Source of the DNA: Saprospirales bacterium
GTDB lineage: Bacteria; Bacteroidota; Bacteroidia; Chitinophagales; JADIYW01
DNA: 64,000 nt
Reading direction: 5' to 3'
Assembly (NCBI GenBank): GCA_016711605.1
Contig: JADJSS010000047.1
Location: 1-64,000, forward strand
The position numbers and the translations under genes are program-made. The stretch's first letter is position 1, and every line of letters starts with the position of its first letter. Shown in pieces: positions 20,355 through 29,856 of this stretch. The notes under the pieces are model-generated. The model was not told where the DNA came from. It made no database searches and worked only from the letters and a program-made list of their open reading frames with translations.

Positions 20355-21640
20355 ATGCGCAAAATCTTGTTTTACAGTTTATTCTTATTAGTGCTATTTT
20401 CTTGCACAAAAGAAACAAATACAACACAACCAATTCCAGAACCAGTTCCTTCTGGTAAAACACCTGTTATTTTTGTACATGGTTTCTTAGCTTCTGGTGA
20501 TACTTATGAAAAACAAACCAAACGATTTACGTCAAACGGTTATTCTTTAGCTGATTTATATGCTTTCGATTGGAATTCACTTGGTGGCACCACAACTCAA
20601 CAAGATTTAGATAAATTAGTAAACGAAGTATTAGCAAAAACAGGCAAAACACAGGTTGATTTAGTGGGACACAGTGCCGGAACTGGTGTGGTGCAAACCT
20701 ATTTAGCAGCACATAAAAGCAAAGTGAAGCATCTGGTTTTATTAGCAGGTTTTCCACCCGCAAGTCAAGGAACAACACCAATTTTAAATATCTATTCTTC
20801 TTTCGATTTTATTGCAAGTGGTGGAAGAGATGTTAGTGGTGGCACCAACCTGAAATTCAACGACAAAGATCATTACGAAGTAGCAACTTGTGCCGAAACG
20901 TTTACAGCAATGTATAAGTTTTTTAATGATGGTGCAGTTCCAACAAACACAGAACCAACAAACGAAAGCGATATTATTTTGTCAGGTAGATCTGGTTTTT
21001 TTGGTGAAAATAAATTTTCAGAAAACACAGTTGTCGAAATTTATAAACTCGATAACGCAACTGGTTTCAGAGTAAATAGCGCTCCAAATTTTACTTTTAT
21101 ACAAACGCAGCTGGTTATTGGGGTCCGTTTCGCGCCGAAGCCAATACTTACTACGAGTTTGTAGTGTATGATAATGTTGCTGGTAGCAGAAAAGTTCATT
21201 ATTATCGTGAACCATTTAACAGAAGTGACAAATTAATTTACTTGCGTACGTTTCCAACTGGTTTTAGTATAGCAGGTATATTTTTGGCTGCCTTGCCTAA
21301 AGACGATAATCAAGGTGTAACTGCCTTTTTCGGTGCCAGTCAGGCAGCAGTTGCTAATCGTGATGAATTAATTTTAGACGGAAATGTGTTATCTACTAAT
21401 ACATTCTGTTCCAAAGAAAACACAACGATTGCATTGTTTGCGTATGATGATAATAAAAACAAAGTCACTAATATGACTACAATTGGCGCATTCAATGCTT
21501 TTCCATTTTTAAAAGGTGCAGATATTTATTTTCCAACCACATCCAAACAAACTATTACTATGTCATTTAATAATAGAGTGTTAAAAGCCACCAACTGGAA
21601 ATCCAACTCAGAAGGTGTGAATGTGATGGTGTTTGAGTAA
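20355..21640 (+). CDS. Lipase-like alpha/beta-hydrolase lipoprotein, one frame break
   Basis: Signal peptide with lipobox LLVLFSC (Cys 17). The hydrolase part has VIFVHGFLASGDTYEKQT (oxyanion region) and the nucleophile elbow LVGHSAGTG near residue 108. The frame breaks near 21150; the second piece (to 21640) continues as a beta-rich domain ending in NSEGVNVMVFE. About 425 residues in total. It resembles class-2-type lipases with an added C-terminal beta domain. Probably anchored to the cell envelope; the substrate is unknown. Confidence 0.82.
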
Positions 21641-21645
21641 CATTT

Positions 21646-21678
21646 AACTTTTCCAAAGTTTCAAACTTTGGAAAAGTT
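21646..21678. repeat. Repeated intergenic palindrome, copy 3
   Basis: A perfect 16-base inverted repeat (AACTTTTCCAAAGTTT and complement) with one C between the arms. It lies 6 bases after the lipase stop and upstream of rnpB. Identical arms to copy 1. The following bases repeat AATTCTT three times. Confidence 0.75.
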
Positions 21679-21722
21679 AAAATAAATCATAATTCTTAAT
21701 TCTTAATTCTTAATTTTACACT

Positions 21723-22048
21723 GCAGGTCGATCTATCGTGCTAAGCAATTAGTAAGGAAAGTCCGAACAGCACAGAGCAGTTTGACAGCTAACGGCTGTC
21801 TTGCCGAAAGGTGAGAGAAAGTGCCACAGAAAATAACATTGTCATGCTGAACTTGTTTCAGCATCTCTAAGGTGAAAAATACTTGATAGTAATATCTTGT
21901 TCAGGTAAACCTCAAACGCTGAAACATCATGTAAGCCAACGCTTGATAGCTGCTCGCTAAAGTTGGTGGGTAGATGGATAGAGGCAATCAGTGATGGTTG
22001 TCCCAGATAAATGATAGAGTTAAAACAGAATTCGGCTTATGAGCCTGC
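21723..22048 (+). ncRNA. rnpB: RNase P RNA
   Basis: Catalytic RNA of ribonuclease P, which trims tRNA 5' ends. Seen directly: the conserved GGAAAGTCCGAACA near the 5' end, the later AGATAAATGATAG and ACAGAATTCGGCTTAT near the 3' end, and terminal pairing of GCAGG at the start with CCTGC at the end. A T8 run follows. About 326 nt, a plausible size for bacterial type A. It lies between the lipase gene and an HD-domain gene. Confidence 0.93.
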
Positions 22049-22149
22049 GTTTTTTTTGAGTAGTGTTATACGTTATTTGATATTAGGTTATATGTATTTG
22101 CATTTTTAATACCAATAACCAATAACTAATAACTAATAACTTCAAATAT

Positions 22150-22689
22150 ATGGTTGACAATATCATTCAACAGCATCCAATCATCGAAGCACTTTTTGCT
22201 TCTTATGCTTCTGTGATTGGCAAAGACACCGAAAAATACCGCAACCACGTTTACCGTATTTTTAATTACACTTTGTTTTTAAGTAATAATGCTGATGAAG
22301 AAAAATATGCCATCGCTGCTTTCTTTCACGATATTGGAATTTGGACAAATAAAACATTTGATTATCTGAAACCATCTATTGATTTAGCAAAAGCATATTT
22401 GCTAAAAAACAATAAAGAAAACTGGTCTGATGAAATCGCTTTGATGATAGATAATCACCACAAAACAACAGCTTACAAAGGAAATTATAAAAATACTGTG
22501 GAAATTTTCCGCAAAGCAGATTGGACAGATGTCTCCTTAGGTTTAATACATTTCGAAATTCCATCAGATTATATCAAACAAGTAGAAAACCAATTTCCAT
22601 ACAACGGCTTTCATTTGTTTTTGGTCAAATTATTTTTCAAAAACCTTCTTCAGCATCCATTCAAACCTTTACCGATGTTTAAAAAATAA
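22150..22689 (+). CDS. HD-domain protein (putative phosphohydrolase)
   Basis: 179 residues. Helical, with His in EKYRNHVYRIFNY (about 36), the paired FFHDIG (about 63) and NHHKTT (about 103), which fit the metal-binding pattern of HD phosphohydrolases. There is no extra domain. The substrate is unknown. Preceded by a simple spacer of repeated AATAACTAAT words (22112-22143). Confidence 0.75.
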   Translation: MVDNIIQQHPIIEALFASYASVIGKDTEKYRNHVYRIFNYTLFLSNNADEEKYAIAAFFHDIGIWTNKTFDYLKPSIDLAKAYLLKNNKENWSDEIALMIDNHHKTTAYKGNYKNTVEIFRKADWTDVSLGLIHFEIPSDYIKQVENQFPYNGFHLFLVKLFFKNLLQHPFKPLPMFKK

Positions 22690-22749
22690 CTGTAAAATTT
22701 ATTCTAACTTAATTTTCTCCAATTCTTTTCAAAAATTAGTTATATACAC

Positions 22750-22757
22750 TATATTTG
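22750..22757 (+). promoter_or_regulatory. Bacteroidota -7 box TATATTTG for nuoEF
   Basis: TATATTTG matches TAnnTTTG and lies 40 bases upstream of the nuoE ATG. It would start the first transcript of the complex I genes. Confidence 0.5.
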
Positions 22758-22797
22758 CGTACAAATTATCACGTTTTCAGATTAAGCATTGGTTCGC

Positions 22798-23324
22798 ATG
22801 ACAGAAACTAAACCGCAAATTCAATTTTCACTCGAAGCACTGCAACAAGTGCACGAAATTCTCTTACAATATCCAGCAGACAAAAGTAAATCAGCATTAT
22901 TACCGATTTTACATTTAGCACAAGCTGAATTTGGCGGTTGGTTGAGTGCAGAAACTATGGATTATGTTGCTTCTATTTTAAAAATTCAGCCAATTGAGGT
23001 ATATGAAGTAGCATCGTTCTATTCTATGTACAACTTAAAACCAGTTGGAAAATACCTGATTGAAGTTTGTCAGACTAGTTCATGCTGGATGTGCGGTTCA
23101 GAAGACATCGTTCGCTACTTAGAAAAAAAATTACAGGTAGAAACTGGACAACCAACGCAGGACGGTATGTTCCAAATAAAAACTGTAGAATGTTTGGGTT
23201 CATGTGGCACCGCACCAATGTTCCAAATTGGCGATAAATACTATGAAAACCTGACCTTTGAAAAAAAATTGATACGATTTTGGATGAATTAAGAGCAGAA
23301 AATAAATACAGCAGATACGTGTAG
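22798..23324 (+). CDS. nuoE: NADH dehydrogenase subunit E, 2Fe-2S protein, frame break near the end
   Basis: 24-kDa subunit of complex I, thioredoxin-like with one 2Fe-2S cluster. The cluster cysteines are in CQTSSC and CLGSCG. The ATG at 22798 (MTETKPQIQF) is preferred to the upstream TTG. The open frame stops at 23292, but with one A restored near 23262 it continues KIDTILDELRAENKYSRYV and stops at 23324, the normal end. About 175 residues. nuoF starts 16 bases later. Confidence 0.93.
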
Positions 23325-23340
23325 ATAATACCTTGCAACA

Positions 23341-24681
23341 ATGAGCAAAAGATACTTTTACAATACGACCATATTCCGGGCATCAATACGTTTGAAGTCT
23401 ATCGCCAAAATAACGGCTACAAATCCGTAGAGAAAGCGCTGAAAACCATGAAACCGGAAGAAATTGTAGAGCAAGTAAAAGTTTCCGGCTCGCGCGGTCG
23501 TGGTGGTGCAGGTTTCCCAACAGGCATGAAATGGAGTTTTCTCGCAAAACCAGAAGGAGTGCCTCGTTATTTAGTGTGCAACGCAGACGAATCAGAACCA
23601 GGCACATTCAAAGACCGCTACTTAATGGAACGCATTCCACATCTTTTAATTGAAGGAATGATTACATCGAGTTTCGCGCTCGGTGCCAACACATCTTATA
23701 TTTATGTGCGCGGCGAATATTACTACATCATCAAAATTTTACAAAAGCCATTAAAGAAGCATACGCTGCTGGTTTTTAGGTAAAAATATTTTAGGCACTG
23801 GCTACAATTTAGATTTATTTGTGCAGCCAGGCGGCGGCGCTTATATCTGTGGCGAAGAAACCGCGCTAATCGAATCACTCGAAGGCAAGCGTGGAAATCC
23901 GCGTATCAAACCACCGTTTCCTGCCATTGCCGGACTTTGGGGTTGCCCAACCGTAGTGAACAACGTAGAAACCATTGCAGCCGTAGTGCCAATTGTCAAC
24001 GATGGTGGCGAAGCATACGCAGCAATCGGCATCGGAAAATCAACAGGTACCAAATTAATTTCTGCATCAGGCCATATCAACAAACCTGGCGTGTACGAAA
24101 TTGAATTAGGCGTTCCGGTAGAAGAATTTATTTATTCTGATGAATATTGTGGAGGCATCCGCAACGGCAAAAAACTTAAAGCCGTAGTTGCAGGTGGTTC
24201 ATCTGTACCAATTTTGCCAACCGAATTAATTTTAAAAACAGCCAACGGCGAACCGCGTTTAATGAGCTACGAATCATTAAGCGATGGTGGTTTTGCAACA
24301 GGCACCATGATGGGTTCTGGCGGTTTTATTGCTATGGACGAAGATACTTCAGTGGTGAAAAATCTCTTCACGTTTGCGCGTTTCTATCACCACGAAAGCT
24401 GTGGACAATGTTCGCCGTGTCGTGAAGGAACTGGCTGGATGGAAAAAATATTAAAGAAATTTATAGACGGTAAAGCAACCTTAGCAGACATTGATTTGCT
24501 TTGGGACATCCAGTCAAAAATAGAAGGTAAAACCATTTGTCCATTAGGCGAAGCAGCCGCATGGCCAGTGGCAGCAGCCATTCGTCATTTCCGTCCAGAG
24601 TTTGAAGCATACGTCAACAATCCGCAGTCTATTCATGATGTGAAACATTATTTCAGATTGAACGGATTGGTAGAAGCGTAG
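23341..24681 (+). CDS. nuoF: NADH dehydrogenase subunit F, two frame breaks
   Basis: 51-kDa subunit that oxidises NADH with FMN and one 4Fe-4S cluster. The start is ATG at 23341: MSKK then, after one restored A, ILLQYDHIPGINTFEVYRQN. Motifs: GRGGAGFPTGMKW (NADH), QPGGGAYICGEETALIESLEG (FMN) cut to its core GGGAYICGEETAL, and SCGQCSPCREG (cluster). A second shift lies near 23775. About 448 residues. The C-terminus is intact at 24681. In other genomes nuoG follows directly; here it lies 8.2 kb away, beyond a cassette array. Confidence 0.95.
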
Positions 24682-24977
24682 GTTTTTTCTTTTCCAAATA
24701 CTCTTCAACGTTCCGCGCGAGACTCTTGGCTCTTGTGGTATTGATTAAACCGATCTTAGATTGGATGGACGTTGAAAATACTTATACATTAAAATCCGGT
24801 GGGTGACCGGCAGCATCAGTAGACACGATTGATCCTGCGGAAAACTCGCGACAGAGTTTAATGCGAAAGCAAATAATTCAGCGAAGCTGACCTTTGATTT
24901 AAATGCTATTTTCAAAAAAGTAATATTAAACCGCCAAAAAATCGAAAAAATTTGTTCGGTTATGATGTTTTTTCTAA
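24682..24977. other. Distal end of the cassette array; no gene recognised
   Basis: Between the nuoF stop and the AA|C edge of the first palindrome. It contains a short inverted pair, TTCAACGTTCC near 24707 and GGACGTTGAA near 24767, that could be a decayed attC-like site, and GC-richer DNA unlike the rest (24795-24870). A minus-strand open frame of 89 codons runs through it, but it starts inside the palindrome with a GTG and I do not believe it. It may be the remnant of an eleventh cassette. Confidence 0.45.
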
Positions 24978-25100
24978 CGGCAGAAAATTGGCGCTGGTTG
25001 TGCGTGTTTAGCACAAACCAATACTTATTTACAAATTAAATATAACACACAAAACTTAATTTACCAAATCTACCACAACTAGTGCCAATTTTTTGTTAGC
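24974..25100 (-). repeat. attC-like site 1
   Basis: Left box CTAAC, right box GTTAGC. Arms GCAGAAAATTGGCGCTGGTTG and its imperfect complement ending CACAACTAGTGCCAATTTTTTG. The left arm has extra bases, as attC sites do. Nearly the same arms recur at site 10 (31107-31235), so cassettes 1 and 10 share an attC type. Confidence 0.8.
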
Positions 25101-25102
25101 TG

Positions 25103-25539
25103 TTCGTGGTTTCATTTTTCGATTTTTTAATTGAAATTGTTTCATTGTTGAAGTTGAATTCTAATTGCATTTACTATCATTTGTCTGAAAATTTTCTCAT
25201 TTCGTTTTTTTTCGTTCAAACTGTCAATAATTACTAACGTTTTCGTGTCGAAAAAATCGCATTTTTATATCAGAAATCACATTCTATTACATTTCGTCTT
25301 TTGTTGTCGATTTTGAAGCAACCGAAAATGTTCAATACGTCGCCGAAAATGAAATTTATGAACTAAAATTTCGTCACTGGTCAAACCGAAAAGATTTTTT
25401 TAAACAGTTTGATAAATTAAATACTACTTGTCAATAAATTTTGCTCTACAGTTCATTTTAATTTCTAATCGTTTTTCATTAACGTTTCAATGAATAATTT
25501 GTTTCTTGAAATTTAATATCTCCAACGCTTTGTAGTATA
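25103..25539. other. Non-coding part of cassette 1
   Basis: No gene seen. Short words such as TCTCATTTCG, CAAACTGTCAATAATTA, AATCGCATTT and AAGATTTTTTTAAACAGTTT also occur, in the same order, in the 661-bp cassettes at 26174, 28072 and 29857. So this part is probably a diverged relative of that non-coding cassette. Confidence 0.5.
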
Positions 25540-25869
25540 TTATCTAAGATTTTCTAAGATTGATTCCGATTTACTTTTAGACGGATTTTCTTCTAATATA
25601 TACACACACAAAGAATCACCCAAATTTAAATTTATATATAAATCAAAATTATAATACTTAATATTTTTGTAATAATAATAATAATAAGTGCTTTTTTTCT
25701 TACCAGGAACGATTTTATAAACTATTCCTTTTACTTTAATTGCATGCTTATAATAATATTCTGCTTCATTTTTACTTTCAATATACCAATATATTATAAT
25801 CCCAAATAATAGTATGAATATACTACCCGCAATAATTTGAAATATCTTTACACCCAAACCTTCAATCAT
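25540..25869 (-). CDS. Small membrane protein of cassette 1
   Basis: 109 residues. One strong transmembrane helix at about 8-30 (KIFQIIAGSIFILLFGIIIYWY), shown here only for its hydrophobic run, then a charged segment and a Tyr-rich stretch (YYYYYYKNIKYYNF). The layout of a helix followed by a small beta domain with VKGIVYKIVPG resembles DUF3592-like proteins, but this is a weak likeness. It stands 175 bases from the cassette's right edge and 440 bases from its attC. No other gene in the cassette is credible. Confidence 0.6.
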   Translation of the reverse strand: MIEGLGVKIFQIIAGSIFILLFGIIIYWYIESKNEAEYYYKHAIKVKGIVYKIVPGKKKSTYYYYYYKNIKYYNFDLYINLNLGDSLCVYILEENPSKSKSESILENLR

Positions 25870-26039
25870 ATATTATTTATTTGCTTGTTTAAAAAGATTT
25901 ATTAACCAGTAACCAAAAAATCGACTTTAACTAGTAGTTTTTTTATTTATGTTTCAACGTTGAATTCATTTAATTTTTTCGACAAAAAAGTTATTTAATT
26001 ATAGTACTAAGTATTCTGCAATTCGGTCTAACCATGACA

Positions 26040-26173
26040 GCTAACGATCACGGCTTGGCGATGGTGGCAACATGCATAGCACCAATCCGTTTTGATTTTT
26101 TTATATTTTAAATGTACTCAACTTACTTTTAATATCCAAATTTATTTGCCACTATTGCCAAACCGCTGTTGGC
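26040..26173 (-). repeat. attC-like site 2 (661-bp cassette, copy 1)
   Basis: GCTAAC ... GTTGGC. The arms CGGCTTGGCGATGGTGGCAA and TTGCCACTATTGCCAAACCG pair almost fully. Extra bases GATCA follow AAC on the left. The same site, nearly base for base, is at 27938 and 29723. Confidence 0.85.
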
Positions 26174-26705
26174 TGTTCGTGGTTGTTAAAAAGCTGTCTT
26201 GTTGATCATTTATATTTTGTCGAATATTTTCTCATTTACAATTTCGTCAATCAAACTGTCAATATTTATTGATGTTTTCATTGTCAAAATAATTTCATTT
26301 ACAGGAAAATAATCGCATTTGTATTCATTTTGAATTTTGCTGATGAAAACTACGAACAAAAAAATTCTGATTTTCACCGAAAATGAAATGTTTCAACCGT
26401 ATTTATTTGCACAATTTCTGTCCGATAAGATTTTTGTAACAGTTTTATAAGTAAAAAGCATTTTACCAAAAAAATCGAACGATTTTGAAACCGTTAAGAT
26501 TTTTTGTAACAGTTTGAAAAGTAAAAAAGCACTTACCAAAAATTCCATCGACATTGTTTCGCAATAATTTCTCGCATTTTTGACTAACAGACTATACAGT
26601 AAAATAGGAAAGAAGCGAACTCGAAATTTCTGTCAACGAATCTTCAAAGACCATCGTAATTTAAGTAAGATTGATTTTATGTAAAAGTCCAACCATGACA
26701 GCCAA
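26045..26705. repeat. 661-bp cassette without a gene, copy 1
   Basis: From AA|C at 26044/26045 to the next AA|C. Copies 2 (27943-28603) and 3 (29728-30388) have the same length and differ only at scattered bases and single-base indels. The body has no open frame worth reporting on either strand, and the indels between copies do not preserve a frame. It contains an internal repeat of about 69 bp: TAAGATTTTTTGTAACAGTTT occurs near 26426 and again near 26495. The two ends of the body, GTTGGCTGT... and ...ACAGCCAAC, are complementary. Possible roles are a non-coding RNA, a promoter or a decayed gene. Confidence 0.8.
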
Positions 26706-26829
26706 CGGTTGAAAATTTGTGTTGTGGTTGCGTGTGAAATACAAACTTCATTTACAACTGAACTTTAATTTAATAAATTTACGTATATTTTTCCAATTCT
26801 ACCAACCATGACACAAATTTTTTGTTGTG
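26701..26829 (-). repeat. attC-like site 3
   Basis: GCCAAC ... GTTGTG. Arms GAAAATTTGTGTTGTGGTTG and CAACCATGACACAAATTTTTT pair. In the array the two outer boxes do not match each other, but GTTGTGTGC matches the complement of GCACACAAC at the cassette's other end. Confidence 0.8.
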
Positions 26830-27306
26830 TGCTGAAAAAATCTTATTGTATTTCATCTTCACAATTTCGATTCAGGAAATCTCCATTTTGCACAAAATAA
26901 TCGCATTTTACTTTTTCGAGTTCAAATATTCAATATTTATTGAAATTTTCAGCTCGTAATTTTTTCCATTTTCGTTTTTTCTATATTGTTCGTTTTCGTT
27001 TCGTGTTTTCAAATTTTGTTTGTTCTTGTCGTAATATCAGTTTTGAAAACAGATTCAAAAGTCAAATCAAAAATCTACTGTCTTTTGAACGATACTTTCG
27101 TGCAGAAACTTAAATAACTGCAAATGAAAAAACGAAAAGACTTCTGCTTTCCAACGCAAAACAAAAATCTGCTGTCTTCTGTCCTATTCAAAAAATTAAT
27201 GAACTTAATTTTACTGCAAACTAAAAAATCGAAAATGATTTCTATTTGCTTTATCAAAAAATGTTGTCTAAAAAAAACGTCAATTTAGCATTGTCTACTT
27301 TTAGCA
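26830..27306. other. Body of cassette 3; no credible gene
   Basis: Part of the 606-bp cassette 26706-27311. The only open frame is 60 codons on the minus strand, with unlikely composition (Phe, Lys, Cys-rich). The words AAAATCTACTGTCTTTTGAACG and AAAATCTGCTGTCTTCTG-like sequence repeat within it near 27068 and 27167, in part shared with other non-coding cassettes. Confidence 0.5.
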
Positions 27307-27435
27307 CACAACGGCTGAAAATTTGTGTTTGTGGTTGCGTGAAAACTTCAAACTTAACTTTCAACCGAAATTTTATTTATTGAATTTACGTTTTGTTTCC
27401 GAATCTACCAACCATAACACAAATTTTTTGTTGGC
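27307..27435 (-). repeat. attC-like site 4
   Basis: CACAAC ... GTTGGC. Arms CTGAAAATTTGTGTTTGTGG and the complement ending ACCATAACACAAATTTTTT. Close relative of site 3. Confidence 0.8.
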
Positions 27436-27937
27436 TACTCGTGGCTTTTTATTTCATTTTGTCGAAATAATTCTTGTCCATTCTCGTTTCTGTCTAAAAA
27501 AGCTTGTTTATTCTTGTTTCTAATAGAAAATTCTGATTTTATGTCATTTCGCAAGAATAATTTCCATTTTGAAAAGTCAAGTCGAAATAGTCAATGAATA
27601 TTAAAGTTCTAGCGTGTCGGAAAATTATTTTTGTATAAAATGTCATTTAATTTCATTTTAGAAATAAAAGTCTATTTAATTTCATTTCTTGAACGAATAG
27701 CTCATTTAATTCCGATAATGATTCAAGAATTCCATTTGATTACGAAAAATGTAGAATAGAAATTTTTTTCATTAGAATGAAGTCGAATGAAAGTCAGAAA
27801 GTCTTACGTAGAATATTGTATTATAGAAAATTAATTTCTAGTAATATTTCTAAAATTCAGTTTCGATAATATCGTTTCAAAGAACAAGAAATAATTGTAT
27901 CTAGTTTCTATTTAGTATTGGTCACTCGCCATGGTAA
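27436..27937. other. Body of cassette 4; no credible gene
   Basis: Part of the 631-bp cassette 27312-27942. AT-rich, with repeated words such as TTTAATTTCATTT. There is no convincing open frame. Its right end (AAAGTAAC) is not complementary to its left box (GTTGGCTACT), so the cassette has been altered or shortened. Confidence 0.5.
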
Positions 27938-28071
27938 AGTAACGATCACGGCTTGGCGATGGTGGCAACATGCACTGCACCAATCCGTTTTGATTTTTTT
28001 ATATTTTAAATGTACTCAACTTACTTTTAATATCCAAATTTATTTGCCACTATTGCCAAACCGCTGTTGGC
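27938..28071 (-). repeat. attC-like site 5 (661-bp cassette, copy 2)
   Basis: AGTAAC ... GTTGGC; from the C onward it is nearly identical to sites 2 and 7. The sequence left of AAC is unrelated to that at sites 2 and 7, which fixes the cassette edge at AA|C. Confidence 0.85.
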
Positions 28072-28603
28072 TGTTCGTGGTTGTTAAAAAGCTGTCTAGT
28101 TGATCATTTATATTTTGTCGAATATTTTCTCATTTACAATTTCGTCAATCAAACTGTCAATATTTATTGATATTTTCATTGTCAAAATAATTTCATTTAA
28201 AGGAAAATAATCGCATTTGTATTCATTTTGAATTTTGCTGATGAAAACTACGAACAAAAAAATTCTGATTTTCACTGAAAATGAAATGTTTCATCCGCAA
28301 TTATTTGCACAATTTCTGTCCGAATAGATTTTTTGTAACAGTTTTATAAGTAAAAAGCATTTTACCAAAAAAATCGAACGATTTCGAAACCGTTAAGATT
28401 TTTTGTAACAGTTTGAAAAGTAAAAAAGCACTTACCAAAATTCCATCGACATTGTTTCGCAATAATTTCTCGAATTTTGACGAACAGACTATACTGTAAA
28501 ATAGGAAAGAAGCGAACTCGAAATTTCTATCAACAAATCGTCAAAAAACTTCGTAATTTTTAGTATGATTGATTTTGTGTAAAAGTCCAACCATGACAGC
28601 CAA
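27943..28603. repeat. 661-bp cassette without a gene, copy 2
   Basis: Near copy of 26045-26705, with the same edges and length. Its right neighbour is an unrelated attC (site 6), whereas copy 1 is followed by site 3. Confidence 0.85.
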
Positions 28604-28728
28604 CGGCTCGGGTATTTATGAAGGGCGGATTTAGAAGTACAAAAGTTAAGTTTTGAACTACCGCTCAATAGAAATCCTGTCGCTGAAATTATGCAGTTCA
28701 GCCCGCCTTTCATAAATACCATGTTGGC
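28599..28728 (-). repeat. attC-like site 6
   Basis: GCCAAC ... GTTGGC. Arms GGGTATTTATGAAGGGCGG and CCGCCTTTCATAAATACCAT pair across about 18 bases. The arm sequence is unlike the other sites, which suggests a different source for the cassette. Confidence 0.85.
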
Positions 28729-28741
28729 GGTAGTGCTTTTA

Positions 28742-29230
28742 TTATTTGCTTTCAATGTCATTAATAATTTTCAAATGGTGTTTAGTATGAGTAACAGTAT
28801 AATCAATCGTTTGCATTAATGTGAGTTGTCCAAAAACAGGGTGGTCAACATATTTGTCTTTTGGTAGCGTTTCCAATTTTTTTATTTTCTGCTTTGTTTC
28901 AGCTAAATGCGTGATTAATCTGTTTTTGTCTATTTGAATGACATCTTTTGGCAACATATTTTTAGGCGATTTTCCATACTTTCTCGGAATAAATTTAGTT
29001 GCTAAAACGATTAATTTAATAAAGTTGAATTTCCCTTTGTAATTTTTCGGATTCGAGTTCGTCAAGAAGTCAATATATTCGTCAAACACCATAAGAGAAT
29101 GTTCGATATGCCAACCTACATTAACTGCTGAAATTTTTGGGTTCAACATTTCATAACGCTCAATTTTTATTTCAAGTCGTTTTAAAACCTCGTCAATTTT
29201 TGTCAAATAATTAGATAGTTCTTTAGTCAT
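28742..29230 (-). CDS. DinB/DUF1569-like protein of cassette 6
   Basis: Start chosen at the ATG 29228-29230 (MTKELSNYLTKIDEVLKRLE), 8 bases after the previous gene; an upstream extension of 26 residues would overlap it. About 162 residues, mostly helical. HIEHSLMVFDEYIDFL and HPVFGQLTLMQTIDYTVTHTKHHL are shortened here to their cores IEHSL, HPVFGQLT and HTKHHL. These fit the DinB-like four-helix fold with metal-binding His residues, in the DUF1569 branch. Its stop is 13 bases from the attC, as in integron cassettes. Confidence 0.72.
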   Translation of the reverse strand: MTKELSNYLTKIDEVLKRLEIKIERYEMLNPKISAVNVGWHIEHSLMVFDEYIDFLTNSNPKNYKGKFNFIKLIVLATKFIPRKYGKSPKNMLPKDVIQIDKNRLITHLAETKQKIKKLETLPKDKYVDHPVFGQLTLMQTIDYTVTHTKHHLKIINDIESK

Positions 29231-29238
29231 AAAAGTTT

Positions 29239-29652
29239 TCAAGAAAAAAATGTTAGCGTAAGTGCTATCACAATAAACAGAGTAAACTGATAAGCAATAT
29301 TTATCCAAGTAAGTTTTTTAGGTTTAAGTTCAAATGTATTATTGGTCATTAAGGTTGTTGCAGAAAACGAAAGCCAAATAATGCTACTTATTAAAATTGA
29401 AAAAATGAACTTGCTCAAGTCTGATTCGGGTTGAAGTTGATTAAGAATAAATCCCATTCCTAAAGTTGTAATAAAATTTGAAACAACTAAAATTAATATT
29501 GGTGTCTTCCCTGCTTTTTTTGAATCTGCTTCAGTTACTCCCGTTAATTCTCTCCATGATTTTCCAAATAGTTTACTATACCAAATTCCGGCAACAACTG
29601 TCCCTGCGATTGTTGCTGTTAGTATGGCTATCCAATTAAATTCAATATTCAC
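29239..29652 (-). CDS. DUF1761 family membrane protein of cassette 6
   Basis: 137 residues with about four transmembrane helices. NWIAILTATIAGTVVAGIWY and the following KLFGKSWRELTG are typical of DUF1761; then LVVSNFITTLGMGFIL, FIFSILISSIIWLSF and INIAYQFTLFIVIALTL. First gene of a two-gene cassette, 75 bases from the right edge. Function of the family is unknown. Confidence 0.75.
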   Translation of the reverse strand: MNIEFNWIAILTATIAGTVVAGIWYSKLFGKSWRELTGVTEADSKKAGKTPILILVVSNFITTLGMGFILNQLQPESDLSKFIFSILISSIIWLSFSATTLMTNNTFELKPKKLTWINIAYQFTLFIVIALTLTFFS

Positions 29653-29722
29653 TATGATAAATTTTTAAAATTTGGTTTATTTCCTCAACTTTTGTAAGGT
29701 GGTCGCTTTTTGTAGCATTACC

Positions 29723-29856
29723 GCCAACGATCACGGCTTGGCGATGGTGGCAACATGCACAGCACCAATCCGTTTTGATTTTTTTATATTTTAAATGTAC
29801 TCAACTTACTTTTAATATCCAAATTTATTTGCCACTATTGCCAAACCGCTGTTGGC
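29723..29856 (-). repeat. attC-like site 7 (661-bp cassette, copy 3)
   Basis: GCCAAC ... GTTGGC, nearly identical to sites 2 and 5. The bases before it (GTAGCATTACCGCCAA) are the complement of the start of cassette 6, GTTGGCGGTAGTGC, with one change. Confidence 0.85.

Noticed and set aside
21785..21800. GACAGCTAACGG, identical to the attC-like box of cassette 1, outside the array
   Set aside because: It lies within RNase P RNA and is explained by a stem of that RNA (pairing with GCTGTC). No palindrome of attC size surrounds it.
24745..25014. 89-codon open frame on the minus strand before the first palindrome
   Set aside because: It starts with GTG inside the attC-like arm, its composition is unlike a protein, and it crosses the cassette edge.
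27918..28103. 61-codon plus-strand frame over attC-like site 5
   Set aside because: It lies almost wholly within the palindrome and opposes the cassette gene direction.
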